The notes beneath the pieces were generated by a model, which did not search any database, was not told the origin of the DNA, and saw nothing but the letters and a program-made list of their open reading frames with translations. A stretch of 64,000 nt of DNA from Flavitalea plasmicola. Lineage in GTDB: Bacteria > Bacteroidota > Bacteroidia > Chitinophagales > Chitinophagaceae. Positions within the stretch are counted from its first letter, which is position 1; the number at the start of each line of letters is the position of its first letter. Where the stretch lies: the NCBI RefSeq assembly GCF_030546645.1, contig NZ_JAUOTO010000002.1, positions 744,001 to 808,000 on the forward strand. The letters are read 5' to 3'. Of this stretch, positions 43,642 through 52,070 are shown one piece after another. The translations under genes and the position numbers were made by a program.

Positions 43642-44115
43642 ATGCAACCTCAAATTGGAATTTCAGCCAAAAATTTAAAAAGCGTTGCTTCGCTGCTGTC
43701 TGTGGTCCTCGCAGACGCCGTAGTATTGTATACCAAGACCCGCAAGTTTCACTGGAACGTCAAGGGAGAAAGTTTTATGGAGCTGCATCTCCTGTTTGAA
43801 AAGCAGTACAACGAACTGGAGGAAGCCATTGACGAAATTGCCGAAAGGATCAACAAACTGGGGGAGCAGACCATCGGCACCATGAAAGAGTTCCTGGAGC
43901 TGACCCATCTCAAGGAGGCGCCTGGCACCTATCCTACGCGCAAGGAAATGATAAAAGAATTATTAACAGACCATGAATCCATCATCATTGCTTTAAGAAA
44001 GGGTGTGGACCAATGCCAGGATGAGTATAAAGATGCGGGTACGGCCGACTTTCTTACAAACCTGATGGAAGATCATGAGACCAATGCCTGGAAGCTGAGA
44101 CGATATCTTGATTAG
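43642..44115 (+). CDS. dps: Dps, DNA-protecting ferritin-like protein
   Basis: From the ATG at 43642 the product has 157 residues. The ferroxidase-site helices are clear: KTRKFHWNVKGESFMELHLLF with His in FHWN and Asp/Glu in the following helix, and EEAIDEIAERI. The C-terminus ends MEDHETNAWKLRRYL. Dps stores iron using H2O2 and shields DNA as a dodecamer. It is divergent from the YtxH cassette, which fits shared stress induction, and 26 bp upstream of the amylase gene. Confidence 0.95.
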   Translation: MQPQIGISAKNLKSVASLLSVVLADAVVLYTKTRKFHWNVKGESFMELHLLFEKQYNELEEAIDEIAERINKLGEQTIGTMKEFLELTHLKEAPGTYPTRKEMIKELLTDHESIIIALRKGVDQCQDEYKDAGTADFLTNLMEDHETNAWKLRRYLD

Positions 44116-44141
44116 TTTATTTTAAACCCTAACCTGTAAGC

Positions 44142-45632
44142 ATGCAGAACGGAACTATCTTTCAATTTTTTCATTGGTACTATCCCAATGACGGCAGTTT
44201 GTGGAAAAAAGTAAAGGAAGAGGCAGCTCATCTGGCCGGGCTCGGCTACACGGCCGTGTGGCTTCCCCCCGCCTTCAAAGGCACCAATGGCATCTATTCC
44301 ATCGGTTATGACGTATATGATATCTATGACCTGGGCGAGTTTGACCAGAAAAATTCGATCAGGACCAAATATGGCACCCGGCAGGAATATTGCGACGCTA
44401 TCAAGGCATTGCATGACGCCGGCCTGCAGGTGTACGTGGACATTGTGTTGAACCATAAGGCCGGAGGGGATGAGTCCGAGCTGATAAAGGTGAGAAAGGT
44501 GGATCCGGAAGACAGGAATAAGTTCATCAGCGAGCCTTTCGACATAGAGGCTTTTACCAAATTCACTTTTCCGGGCAGAAAGGGAAGATATTCACCTTTC
44601 ATCTGGGACTTCCGTTGTTTCACAGGGGTGGACTACGACAATAAAAGCAAGGAAACGGCGATCTATAGCATTCTCAACGATTACGGCGAAGGTTGGGAGG
44701 AAGTAGTGGACGATGAAAAGGGAAACTACGATTACCTGATGTTTGACGACATCGAATTCCGGAACCCGGCCGTACGGGAGGAGCTGAAGCGTTGGGGTGA
44801 GTGGTATTGGAAAGAGACCGGGTTTGACGGCGTCCGCCTGGATGCGGTGAAGCATATCGCTCCTGATTTTGAGAATGAATGGCTGGATCACATGCGTAAG
44901 TTCACGGGGAAGGAATTTTTCGCCGTGGGCGAATACTGGGCGCCGGGCAATCTGCCCCTGCTGTTGAAATACATCGATGCTACGGAGGGAAGGATGTCGT
45001 TGTTCGATGCTTCCCTTCACCACAATTTCGAGGCGGCTTCCAGGCAGGGAAAGGATTTTGATCTGACCACCATTTTCAACGATACCCTGGTGGCCACCAA
45101 GCCCGGGCTTTCCGTCACCGTGGTAGGCAATCACGATACCCAGCCCCTTCAGGCCCTGGAAGCGCCCGTGGAACAGTGGTTCAAGCCCCTGGCTTACGCC
45201 CTGGTATTATTGAGGGAACAAGGTTATCCCTGTGTCTTTTACACCGATATGTACAGCGCTACTTATAAGGACAAAGGACATGACGGGCAGGAATATGAGA
45301 TCTTCCTTCCTGCCTGCGAGAACATTGATAAACTATTGCTGGCCAGAAAGCAGTTTGCTTACGGCCGGCAGCGCGATTATCTCGACCACGCCAATTGCAT
45401 CGGCTGGACCCGCGAAGGGGACGGGGACCATTCCGGCTCAGGCTGCGCCGTTCTGCTCAGCAATGGAGATGAAGGCTTTAAGACAATGGAAGTCGGCAAG
45501 ATGCATGCGGGCCGGAAGTTTACGGACTGGCTGGGCAAATATCCCGGGGAAGTTATCATCGACGAGGGAGGGAATGGCATCTTCCATGTCAGCCCGGGAT
45601 CTGTCAGCGTGTGGGTTCCAGCCGGCAATTGA
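44142..45632 (+). CDS. Cytoplasmic GH13 alpha-amylase
   Basis: The 496-residue product has no signal peptide. The GH13 catalytic triad is complete: Asp234 in GVRLDAVKH, Glu264 in VGEYW and Asp332 in VGNHDT. The second conserved region is VDIVLNHKAGGD, and FQFFHWYYPNDG at the start is typical of subfamily 5 bacterial amylases. It would cleave internal alpha-1,4 links of glycogen or maltodextrins. The C-terminal beta domain (about 415-496) is present. Confidence 0.94.
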   Translation: MQNGTIFQFFHWYYPNDGSLWKKVKEEAAHLAGLGYTAVWLPPAFKGTNGIYSIGYDVYDIYDLGEFDQKNSIRTKYGTRQEYCDAIKALHDAGLQVYVDIVLNHKAGGDESELIKVRKVDPEDRNKFISEPFDIEAFTKFTFPGRKGRYSPFIWDFRCFTGVDYDNKSKETAIYSILNDYGEGWEEVVDDEKGNYDYLMFDDIEFRNPAVREELKRWGEWYWKETGFDGVRLDAVKHIAPDFENEWLDHMRKFTGKEFFAVGEYWAPGNLPLLLKYIDATEGRMSLFDASLHHNFEAASRQGKDFDLTTIFNDTLVATKPGLSVTVVGNHDTQPLQALEAPVEQWFKPLAYALVLLREQGYPCVFYTDMYSATYKDKGHDGQEYEIFLPACENIDKLLLARKQFAYGRQRDYLDHANCIGWTREGDGDHSGSGCAVLLSNGDEGFKTMEVGKMHAGRKFTDWLGKYPGEVIIDEGGNGIFHVSPGSVSVWVPAGN

Positions 45633-45665
45633 GGGAAAAGGTTGCGTTAATGGGAGGCAGATGTT

Positions 45666-47084
45666 ATGAGTACGGTCATGAAAAAATTTGCAGTTGATCT
45701 GCATACCCGTGTTGGCTATGGAACGGCATTCTTCCTGCTGTTGATATCCTACCTGTTAACCCTTTATGCCAATTCCGAGCTGTTGAAGCAGGCCCGGCTG
45801 GTGGACCGGAGCAATAAGATCATCATCCAGATGGAGGATTTGCTCTCTTCCCTGAAAGACGTGGAATCAAGCGCGCGGGGTTATTTATTATTGAAAGACG
45901 ACCGGTTCCTGCGGCCATATGAAAACAGCAAACGCCTCACCGACTCTTTATACGGTGAACTGCATGTAGAAACATTGGGCGACACGATCATCGGGGAGGA
46001 CCTGCTGACACTGCGCAGCCTGATAGACAAGCATTATCAGCTCGTCGCCTTTGTCATCGACGATTTCAATCAGCATCAATACCAGCTCAACGACGCACAA
46101 AGATCGAAAAGCTTCTTCAGGGAGGAGATCATGGATCACATCCGTACCATAGTGAAAGAGATACAGGGAAACGAACATTCCAGGTTAAAAAAAGGCCTGG
46201 ATGAAATGACTACCCGCTACCGCATCCTGAACGCTGTTATCATCATCTCGCTGATCCTGGCCGTCGCCCTGGCGGCATATGGCTTCTTCACCTATTCAAG
46301 AGAGAACAAAGCCCGCCGCATTGCGGACGAAAAAGTTGCCGGTTACCAGGAGCAGCTAAAACAGCAGATCGCCGAGCTGGACAAGGCCAATAAGGAGCTG
46401 ATACAAGTGCGCAGCATTGAAAAATTCGCCTCCACCGGCCGGATCGCCCGGACCATCGCCCATGAGGTGCGTAACCCGCTGACCAATATCAACCTGGCCG
46501 TGGATCAACTGGAGACGGAGTTCAACAGCAATTTACCGTCCAGCTACAGGATGATGCTGGATATGATCAGCCGCAATAGCGTGCGGATCAACCAGCTGAT
46601 CACCGATCTGCTCAATTCCACCAAATTCGCTGAATTGGTCTATAAGAAGATCCCGGTGAACCAGCTGCTGGATGAGACGCTGGAACTGGCACGGGACAGG
46701 ATCGACCTGAAGAATATCACCGTAGTGAGAAACTATTCCAATGATATCTGTGATATTGCCGTGGATGTGGAGCGTATTAAGATCGCCTTTCTGAACATCA
46801 TCGTCAATGCGTTGGAGGCCATGGAGCCGGGCATCGGGATACTCCAGGTGCGAACGTGCAGTAAGGACGATAAGTGTGTCGTCACCATCACTGATAATGG
46901 ACCGGGCATCGACCCGGAAGCACAGTCCAGGATCTTTGAGCCTTATTACACCACTAAGTCCAAGGGCACCGGGCTGGGGCTGACCAATACGCAAAATATC
47001 ATCCTCAACCACAATGGGCATATAACGCTGGAGAGCGAGAGAGGGAAGGGAACTGTATTCACGATCACGCTTGACTTTGCATAA
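45666..47084 (+). CDS. CHASE3-type membrane sensor histidine kinase
   Basis: The 472-residue product has membrane segments near 16-34 and 184-205, with a CHASE3-like extracytoplasmic helical domain between them (DVESSARGYLLLKD at about 62-75). A coiled coil leads to HisKA with phospho-accepting His266 in IAHEVRNPLTNI. The HATPase domain has N-box IVNALEAME, G1 DNGPGI and G2 GTGLGLT. It starts 33 bp after the amylase stop. The response regulators at 47290 and 48027 are the likely outputs. Confidence 0.93.
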   Translation: MSTVMKKFAVDLHTRVGYGTAFFLLLISYLLTLYANSELLKQARLVDRSNKIIIQMEDLLSSLKDVESSARGYLLLKDDRFLRPYENSKRLTDSLYGELHVETLGDTIIGEDLLTLRSLIDKHYQLVAFVIDDFNQHQYQLNDAQRSKSFFREEIMDHIRTIVKEIQGNEHSRLKKGLDEMTTRYRILNAVIIISLILAVALAAYGFFTYSRENKARRIADEKVAGYQEQLKQQIAELDKANKELIQVRSIEKFASTGRIARTIAHEVRNPLTNINLAVDQLETEFNSNLPSSYRMMLDMISRNSVRINQLITDLLNSTKFAELVYKKIPVNQLLDETLELARDRIDLKNITVVRNYSNDICDIAVDVERIKIAFLNIIVNALEAMEPGIGILQVRTCSKDDKCVVTITDNGPGIDPEAQSRIFEPYYTTKSKGTGLGLTNTQNIILNHNGHITLESERGKGTVFTITLDFA

Positions 47085-47111
47085 AAAAAAACGCCTGCGG
47101 CGTTTTTTTTT
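47084..47111. terminator. Symmetric rho-independent terminator
   Basis: A run of nine As, CGCC, the loop TGC, GGCG and nine Ts form a near-perfect stem. It ends the histidine kinase gene and, on the other strand, the lmo0937-like gene 4 bp away. Confidence 0.93.
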
Positions 47112-47114
47112 ATC

Positions 47115-47264
47115 TTAATCTGCTCTGCGGATGACCTTCAGCAGGATCGCGATTACTGCTATCACGAGCAAAAGGTGGATGATGCCTCCCGCATGGTAGC
47201 CCAGAAATCCAATGGCCCAGGCTATAACGAGTATCACTGCAATCAGGTACAATAGATTTCCCAT
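47115..47264 (-). CDS. lmo0937-family small membrane protein
   Basis: This 49-residue open frame begins MGNLLYLIAVILVIAWAIGF and ends KVIRRAD. Two hydrophobic segments are joined by FLGYHAGGIIHLL, exactly the layout of lmo0937/DUF5670 small membrane proteins, which are widespread in Bacteroidota. It begins at the ATG 47264, 25 bp downstream of the response regulator stop, so it may be co-transcribed with it. Confidence 0.88.
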   Translation of the reverse strand: MGNLLYLIAVILVIAWAIGFLGYHAGGIIHLLLVIAVIAILLKVIRRAD

Positions 47265-47289
47265 CTTGATGTTATTTAAAGGTTAGAAA

Positions 47290-47688
47290 CTACAGTATGA
47301 TTTGCAGCCGCCCTGTTGAATCGGGCCTGTGAAGCTTGTCAATGGCCTCGAAGATCATCTGCCTGTTCAGCGGCTTTGCAATGAACAGGTCTACTCCTCC
47401 ATTGTAAGCCTTTTTACGGTCAGCCGCCCCGTCATGGGCCGTGATCATCACGACCTTTATTTCCGGGTAATTCTTTTTTACATAAGGTATAAAGTCAAGG
47501 CCAAACCCGTCCGGCAGGTGATTATCCAGAAACAATAAGGAGGGAGTATCCTCCTGAAGGGCAGTAACGGCGTCGGATAAGGAATTTACAAAAGCGGCCC
47601 GAAAATTTCGCTGTTTCAACATCCCGCTGAGCAAATAACAAATATCCAGTTCATCGTCAACAATTAAAACCTTGGAATTGTCTATCAT
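47290..47688 (-). CDS. Single-domain response regulator
   Basis: From the ATG at 47688 the product has 132 residues: receiver domain with VDDELD (10-15), phospho-acceptor Asp55 in FLDNHLPDG, Thr in MITAHDG and Lys in IAKPLN. No output domain follows. It stands between the CHASE3 kinase and the NtrC-family activator, on the opposite strand from both. A partner in a phosphorelay with that kinase is possible. Confidence 0.88.
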   Translation of the reverse strand: MIDNSKVLIVDDELDICYLLSGMLKQRNFRAAFVNSLSDAVTALQEDTPSLLFLDNHLPDGFGLDFIPYVKKNYPEIKVVMITAHDGAADRKKAYNGGVDLFIAKPLNRQMIFEAIDKLHRPDSTGRLQIIL

Positions 47689-48026
47689 AATATTGCTTTC
47701 CACGTACCTCAAAAATTAAAATCTCATTAAAGCGCTGCGTTCGTTGTATGAATCTATTACAATTTTATTGCCATATAAAGTGGCAACATCAACCGGGCGG
47801 AATAAAGGGTTCTTCCCTTATGGGATCTTCCGGAGGAAGCATTATGTCCCCCCAATCCACCCGGCGACACCCCAATGTGTGGAATTTTTTCCCCATTTGA
47901 ACTTTAACTTGCGGTTTAACAAGTGCTTGAAATTTGGCGTGATGTTCGGTATAAAGACAATGTAAACTATTAGATAGTCCCTTTTTATACTTTTTCCAGT
48001 AATTTTAAATAAAGAAATTATCGTTT
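47689..48026. other. Divergent intergenic region without a clear gene
   Basis: The 338 bp between the two regulators contain no protein-like frame. It should hold both promoters. A GG-N10-GG spacing near 47935-47950 only weakly recalls a sigma-54 promoter. Confidence 0.4.
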
Positions 48027-49442
48027 ATGAAGAGAATTCTGATCATTGATGATGATATGGATATGTGTAATTTATTGAGCCGGTTCTTGGGAAAAAAAGG
48101 GTTTGAGACGGAAGCAGGGCATAGCGGTAATAAGGGCATTGCAAAATTCAAGGAATCGAAGTTCGACGTAGTGCTCTGCGATTTCAGATTGGGCGATAAA
48201 GAAGGAAGGGAAGTATTGAAGGAGATCAAGCAGATCGATCCTTACGCCATTGTCATCATCATTACGGGCTATTCCGATATCAAAACGGCGGTGGACGTAA
48301 TAAAGGCCGGCGCGTTTGATTATATCACCAAGCCGTTGATACCGGAAGAGGTATTGAATGTCATTGGGAGGGCCTTGCAGCAGCAGGCTTCCGGCGATGT
48401 CAGCGCTACTGATTCTCCCAGGCCGGCAGCGGCGCAAACAGCCAAGAGGAAGTCCTATACCGAAGATGAATTCCTGGTTGGCCAGGCTCCGTCCACCAAG
48501 GAGCTCTATCGCCAGATCGAGCTGGTAGCACCCACCAATTACAGTATCATCCTATATGGAGAAAGCGGCACGGGAAAAGAGGTCATCGCCCGTACCGTTC
48601 ATCAACTCAGTGCCCGCAAGGACAAGCCTTTTATCGCGATGGACTGCGGCACCCTGTCCAAGGAACTGGCGGGAAGTGAGCTGTTTGGACACATGAAGGG
48701 CGCTTTTACGGGGGCCCTTGCGGATAAGGAAGGTCATTTCGAGCTTGCCAATGGCGGCACGCTCTTTCTGGATGAGGTAGCCAATCTTTCCGTGGAGATC
48801 CAGGCAGCGTTGCTGCGGGTCATCCAGGAAAGAAAGTTCAAAAGGGTTGGCGGCGTGAAGGAAATGGATGTGGACGTCCGGATCATCGTCGCTTCCAATG
48901 AGAACCTGCAGGATTCCTATCGGAAAGGAAGGTTCCGGGAAGATCTTTTCCACCGTTTTAATGAATTCTCCATCGTATTGCCTGCCCTTCGCTACAGGAA
49001 GGAAGATATCCTGCCGTTTGCCGATTTCTTCCTGGCAAAGGCCAATAAAGAGCTGAATAAAGAAGTAGAAGGCTTTGATGCCGAAGTGATGCAGATCTTC
49101 ATGAATTACTCCTGGCCGGGTAACCTGCGTGAATTCCGGAATGTCATCCGGCGCGCGGCCTTATTAACGTCCGGGGGGCTTATCAATACCCGGGTATTGC
49201 CTCCTGAGATCGTGGATAGCAATGCCTTCGGCCCCTCCGCCAGTGACGCTTATTCCCCTACCGTCCAGCATCATCCCGTGGCGCATAAGGAGACAGACCT
49301 GAAGAATGCGGCAGCACAGGCAGAGTATGATACGATCATGAATGTGCTCAAACAAGTGAACTATAATAAATCACGTGCGGCGGAGATCCTGAAGATCGAC
49401 CGTAAGACGCTGTATAATAAGATTAAGAGTTACCAGCCGTGA
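48027..49442 (+). CDS. NtrC-family sigma-54-dependent response regulator
   Basis: The 471-residue product has a receiver domain (Asp52 in LCDFRLGD, Lys in ITKPLIP), a short linker, and a complete AAA+ sigma-54 activator domain. Walker A is GESGTGKE near 178, the GAFTGA loop follows, and LFLDEVANL is Walker B. A Fis-type helix-turn-helix (NKSRAAEILKIDRKTLYNKI) is at the end. It should activate sigma-54 promoters when phosphorylated. The CHASE3 kinase just upstream is the natural partner. Confidence 0.95.
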   Translation: MKRILIIDDDMDMCNLLSRFLGKKGFETEAGHSGNKGIAKFKESKFDVVLCDFRLGDKEGREVLKEIKQIDPYAIVIIITGYSDIKTAVDVIKAGAFDYITKPLIPEEVLNVIGRALQQQASGDVSATDSPRPAAAQTAKRKSYTEDEFLVGQAPSTKELYRQIELVAPTNYSIILYGESGTGKEVIARTVHQLSARKDKPFIAMDCGTLSKELAGSELFGHMKGAFTGALADKEGHFELANGGTLFLDEVANLSVEIQAALLRVIQERKFKRVGGVKEMDVDVRIIVASNENLQDSYRKGRFREDLFHRFNEFSIVLPALRYRKEDILPFADFFLAKANKELNKEVEGFDAEVMQIFMNYSWPGNLREFRNVIRRAALLTSGGLINTRVLPPEIVDSNAFGPSASDAYSPTVQHHPVAHKETDLKNAAAQAEYDTIMNVLKQVNYNKSRAAEILKIDRKTLYNKIKSYQP

Positions 49443-49527
49443 GCTACAAGCTGCAAGCTACAAGCTACAAGCTAAGGAATGCCTAAGAATATCCGGCTTG
49501 CAGCTTGTAGCTTGTCGCTTGCAGCTT
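49440..49527. repeat. Heptamer-repeat array forming a 32-bp imperfect hairpin
   Basis: From inside the stop codon of the NtrC-type gene, GAGCTAC, AAGCTGC, AAGCTAC, AAGCTAC and AAGCTAA follow with a strict 7-bp period. After about 20 bp the complementary units GCTTGCA, GCTTGTA, GCTTGTC and GCTTGCA follow. The two arms pair at 27 of 32 positions. It lies exactly between convergent genes and may act as a bidirectional terminator. A related array lies at 52029. Confidence 0.85.
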
Positions 49528-50335
49528 AATATATAGCCAGTTTTGCCCGATTCACCGTGTGGGCGCTGAAATAGCCCAATGCTCCTCCCGTGAGATTGGT
49601 GATGGGGTTATTGGGTGTGGCGGCCTGAAAGCCGTTGTTGGCAGTCACCTGTAACAGACTGAAGAAATAATTGTAAATATTCCTGTCGATACAATACATT
49701 TTTAGTTGCAGTGTATCTCCTCTTTTCAGATAAGCGCTGTCATTGAATAAAGGCTGTTCTATGTACCTTCCATCCGACAGCCTGTCCTCAAAAACGAAAG
49801 TGTTGGGGATCATCTTACCGTTGAGATATTCGATGAACTGATAATAATTCACTATTCCCGAAGGGTCCTGGAAATTCACCACCGCATTCAGATCCTTTTT
49901 GCCATTGAAGTCCGTGTTCAGGGCGAAGGAGACGGAGTCAAGAGGGACGAGTGCCGGCATGGTAGAGACGGCTGTATATTGTTGCCCGTCCGCCTGCACC
50001 ACCAGGCTATAGGTGTGTCCTGGCTTGCCAGTGAAGGCGGAAGTTTCATACCTACCGGGAGATGCTTCCGTCAACGCGTAGGACAGGCCGCCCGTGCTGT
50101 CCGAGATCTGCACAGCGGCGCCCGTGACGGGAGGGAAGGTATTGAGGTCGGAGAAATTCACTGTCCGGGTGATCTTCACCAGGTGGGGGCCAGCCTCGTT
50201 TGTGATGTCTCCCTCGATGACGATCCTTGACGGGGCGTCATCCAGCTGTACCTGTATGGTCCTTTTACAGGCGGGGCCGCCTGTTGCAAGCAGCAGGATC
50301 AGCAGCCGGGCGGTATATGTACTTTTTATTGTCAT
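49526..50335 (-). CDS. DUF4249 lipoprotein
   Basis: The 269-residue product has a lipoprotein signal with GGPAC (Cys23). Beta-rich Ig-like domains follow, with IVIEGDITNEAGPHLVKITRT, AAVQISDS and GRYET typical of DUF4249. Family members usually sit beside a TonB-dependent receptor; none is present here. The start overlaps the stop of the HAD gene by 4 bp, so translation is coupled, with DUF4249 first on the minus strand reading after the phosphatase gene. Confidence 0.85.
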   Translation of the reverse strand: MTIKSTYTARLLILLLATGGPACKRTIQVQLDDAPSRIVIEGDITNEAGPHLVKITRTVNFSDLNTFPPVTGAAVQISDSTGGLSYALTEASPGRYETSAFTGKPGHTYSLVVQADGQQYTAVSTMPALVPLDSVSFALNTDFNGKKDLNAVVNFQDPSGIVNYYQFIEYLNGKMIPNTFVFEDRLSDGRYIEQPLFNDSAYLKRGDTLQLKMYCIDRNIYNYFFSLLQVTANNGFQAATPNNPITNLTGGALGYFSAHTVNRAKLAIY

Positions 50336-50994
50336 GAGAACAGGTCCCCCAGGGACGCATCCGTATAATCCTCTATGAAATGGACGATATTCGGATAATC
50401 CCGGAACTCCTCTTTGTCATGCATGGTCGTCAACACTACACAACGCATCCCTGCATTCAGGGCGGCTTCCACTCCTTTCGGAGCGTCCTCGAAAACCAGG
50501 CAGCCTGGCGGGGCCACCCCCAGCAGGTCTGCAGCTTTTAAAAATGTTTCCGGATGCGGCTTGCTGATGGTGACATCATCCGCACTGACAATGGCCTGAA
50601 AATAATGACGGATCGACAGGTTATCCAGTATAAAATCGATGTTGAAAGTAATGGCGGCCGAGCCGATAGCCATCCTGATATGGTGTGCTTCGGCTTTCTT
50701 CAGGAGATCGGACAAGCCGGCGATCAATTGAAGGTGCGGGCGAAAAGCCTGCTGGTACCTGTTCTCTTTCGTCTTCGAGATCTCGAGCACCTGGTCCTGG
50801 CTAAAATGTCCTTTACCAAAGATCCTGTCCAGCAGCTCTTCATTCTTGCCATACATATGGCCTTTTACTTCTTCCCGGCTCAGGCCGGCGTTGAGGTCCT
50901 CATTCAGAATATTGTACCACGCCGTGAGGTGGTATTCCATGTCGTTGATCATCGTTCCATTAAGGTCGAATACGAATGCCTTAGGTTGCTTCAT
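50332..50994 (-). CDS. HAD-superfamily hydrolase, beta-phosphoglucomutase-like
   Basis: From the ATG at 50994 the product has 220 residues. It has the HAD subfamily I pattern: motif I FVFDLNGTM with nucleophile Asp10, a helical cap, motif II with IGSAA near 113, and motif III/IV KPHPETF and VFEDAPKG. In motif I the usual second Asp (DxDGT) is Asn12. That Asp is the general acid in phosphatases and phosphoglucomutases, so activity may be altered. It is divergent from the Gfo/Idh/MocA oxidoreductase and followed by DUF4249 with a 4-bp overlap. Confidence 0.88.
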   Translation of the reverse strand: MKQPKAFVFDLNGTMINDMEYHLTAWYNILNEDLNAGLSREEVKGHMYGKNEELLDRIFGKGHFSQDQVLEISKTKENRYQQAFRPHLQLIAGLSDLLKKAEAHHIRMAIGSAAITFNIDFILDNLSIRHYFQAIVSADDVTISKPHPETFLKAADLLGVAPPGCLVFEDAPKGVEAALNAGMRCVVLTTMHDKEEFRDYPNIVHFIEDYTDASLGDLFS

Positions 50995-51036
50995 CCTGTA
51001 AAGATACAAACCCCGGCAATTCCGTATTTTGTGCAC

Positions 51037-52023
51037 ATGAAAAATTATAAGTGGGGTATCATCGGCCCCGGAAAGATCGCTCATAAATTTGCCGTCGCCC
51101 TAACCCTTGCGGGAGGCGCCCGGTTGGAGGCCGTTGCTTCCCGGGATGGCAGCCGGGCCCGGGAGTTTGCTGAAAAGTTTGGGGCTTTAAAGCATTACGA
51201 CAGCTATGAAGCACTGGTAAAGGACCCGGATATAGATGCCGTGTATGTTGCCACCCCCCATGCCTTTCATTGTGACCAGGTGTTGCTGTGCCTGGCCCAT
51301 GGCAAGCCTGTGCTTTGCGAGAAGCCCATGGCCCTGTCCGCCAGGCAGGTGGAGAAAATGGTGCAGGCAGCCCGGGACAACCAGGTATTTTTAATGGAGG
51401 CCATGTGGACCCGCTTTCTGCCCCATACGGAAAAGATACTGGAGCTGATCCGGGAAGGGCGGCTGGGAACCATCCAGTATGTTCGTGCCGACTTTGGGTT
51501 CGCGGGTGTTTATAATGTCGAAAATCGTCTTTTCAATACGTCCCTGGGTGGCGGCTCGTTGCTGGACATCGGGGTATATCCGTTGTTCCTGTGCCTGCTC
51601 CTGTTGGGTAAGCCTGACAAGATCCAGGCTACGGGAAAGCTGGCCCCCACCGGAGCGGACGAGAGCTGTCATGCCCTGCTGCATTACAGGGAAGGGGCCA
51701 CTGCAGTCGTCAGTTCCACTTTCTCCTGTCAAACCTCTATTACGGCAGAGATCGCGGGTACGCTAGGGCTGATACAGGTGCCTTCGGCATGGTATAAGAA
51801 TGATCGTTTTACTTTACGGGATCCGGGTGTGGATAGTACGCCTGAGGCATTCCAGCTGGAGCCGATGGTCAATGGATTCGAATACCAGATCCGGGAATTG
51901 ATGCGTTGCGTGGAGGGGGGACTGATCGAAAGTCCTGCCATGTCCCATGACTTTAGCCTCCTGCTGAGCAGGACGATGGACGAAATCCGCCGGCAGGTGG
52001 GGGTCAGGTATCCGGGGGAGTGA
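51037..52023 (+). CDS. Gfo/Idh/MocA-family oxidoreductase
   Basis: From the ATG at 51037 the product has 328 residues. An N-terminal Rossmann domain has WGIIGPGKIAHKFA, then YVATPHAFHCDQ and the signature VLCEKPMAL (about 92-100) with the conserved Glu-Lys-Pro. The C-terminal substrate domain has GGGSLLDIGVYPL with the His/Asp-type site. These enzymes use NAD(P) on sugars, dihydrodiols or cyclitols; substrate is unknown. The upstream frame to 50554 is antisense to the HAD gene and is not coding. Confidence 0.93.
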   Translation: MKNYKWGIIGPGKIAHKFAVALTLAGGARLEAVASRDGSRAREFAEKFGALKHYDSYEALVKDPDIDAVYVATPHAFHCDQVLLCLAHGKPVLCEKPMALSARQVEKMVQAARDNQVFLMEAMWTRFLPHTEKILELIREGRLGTIQYVRADFGFAGVYNVENRLFNTSLGGGSLLDIGVYPLFLCLLLLGKPDKIQATGKLAPTGADESCHALLHYREGATAVVSSTFSCQTSITAEIAGTLGLIQVPSAWYKNDRFTLRDPGVDSTPEAFQLEPMVNGFEYQIRELMRCVEGGLIESPAMSHDFSLLLSRTMDEIRRQVGVRYPGE

Positions 52024-52028
52024 GTTTT

Positions 52029-52059
52029 GAGCTGTGAGCCGTGAGCTACGAGCTGTGAG
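52029..52059. repeat. Second heptamer-repeat array
   Basis: GAGCTGT, GAGCCGT, GAGCTAC, GAGCTGT and GAG repeat with a 7-bp period, beginning 5 bp after the oxidoreductase stop codon. It shares the AGCT-centred unit with the array at 49440-49527. Unlike that one it has no complementary arm. Confidence 0.75.
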
Positions 52060-52070
52060 TTGGGGTTGGA

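Noticed and set aside
47930-47955. Possible sigma-54 promoter before the NtrC-type gene
   Set aside because: Only the GG/GG spacing is right; the -12 GC and flanking bases do not fit.
50554-51036. Long 5' extension of the Gfo/Idh/MocA gene
   Set aside because: It is antisense to the HAD gene and the Rossmann motif starts directly after the ATG at 51037.
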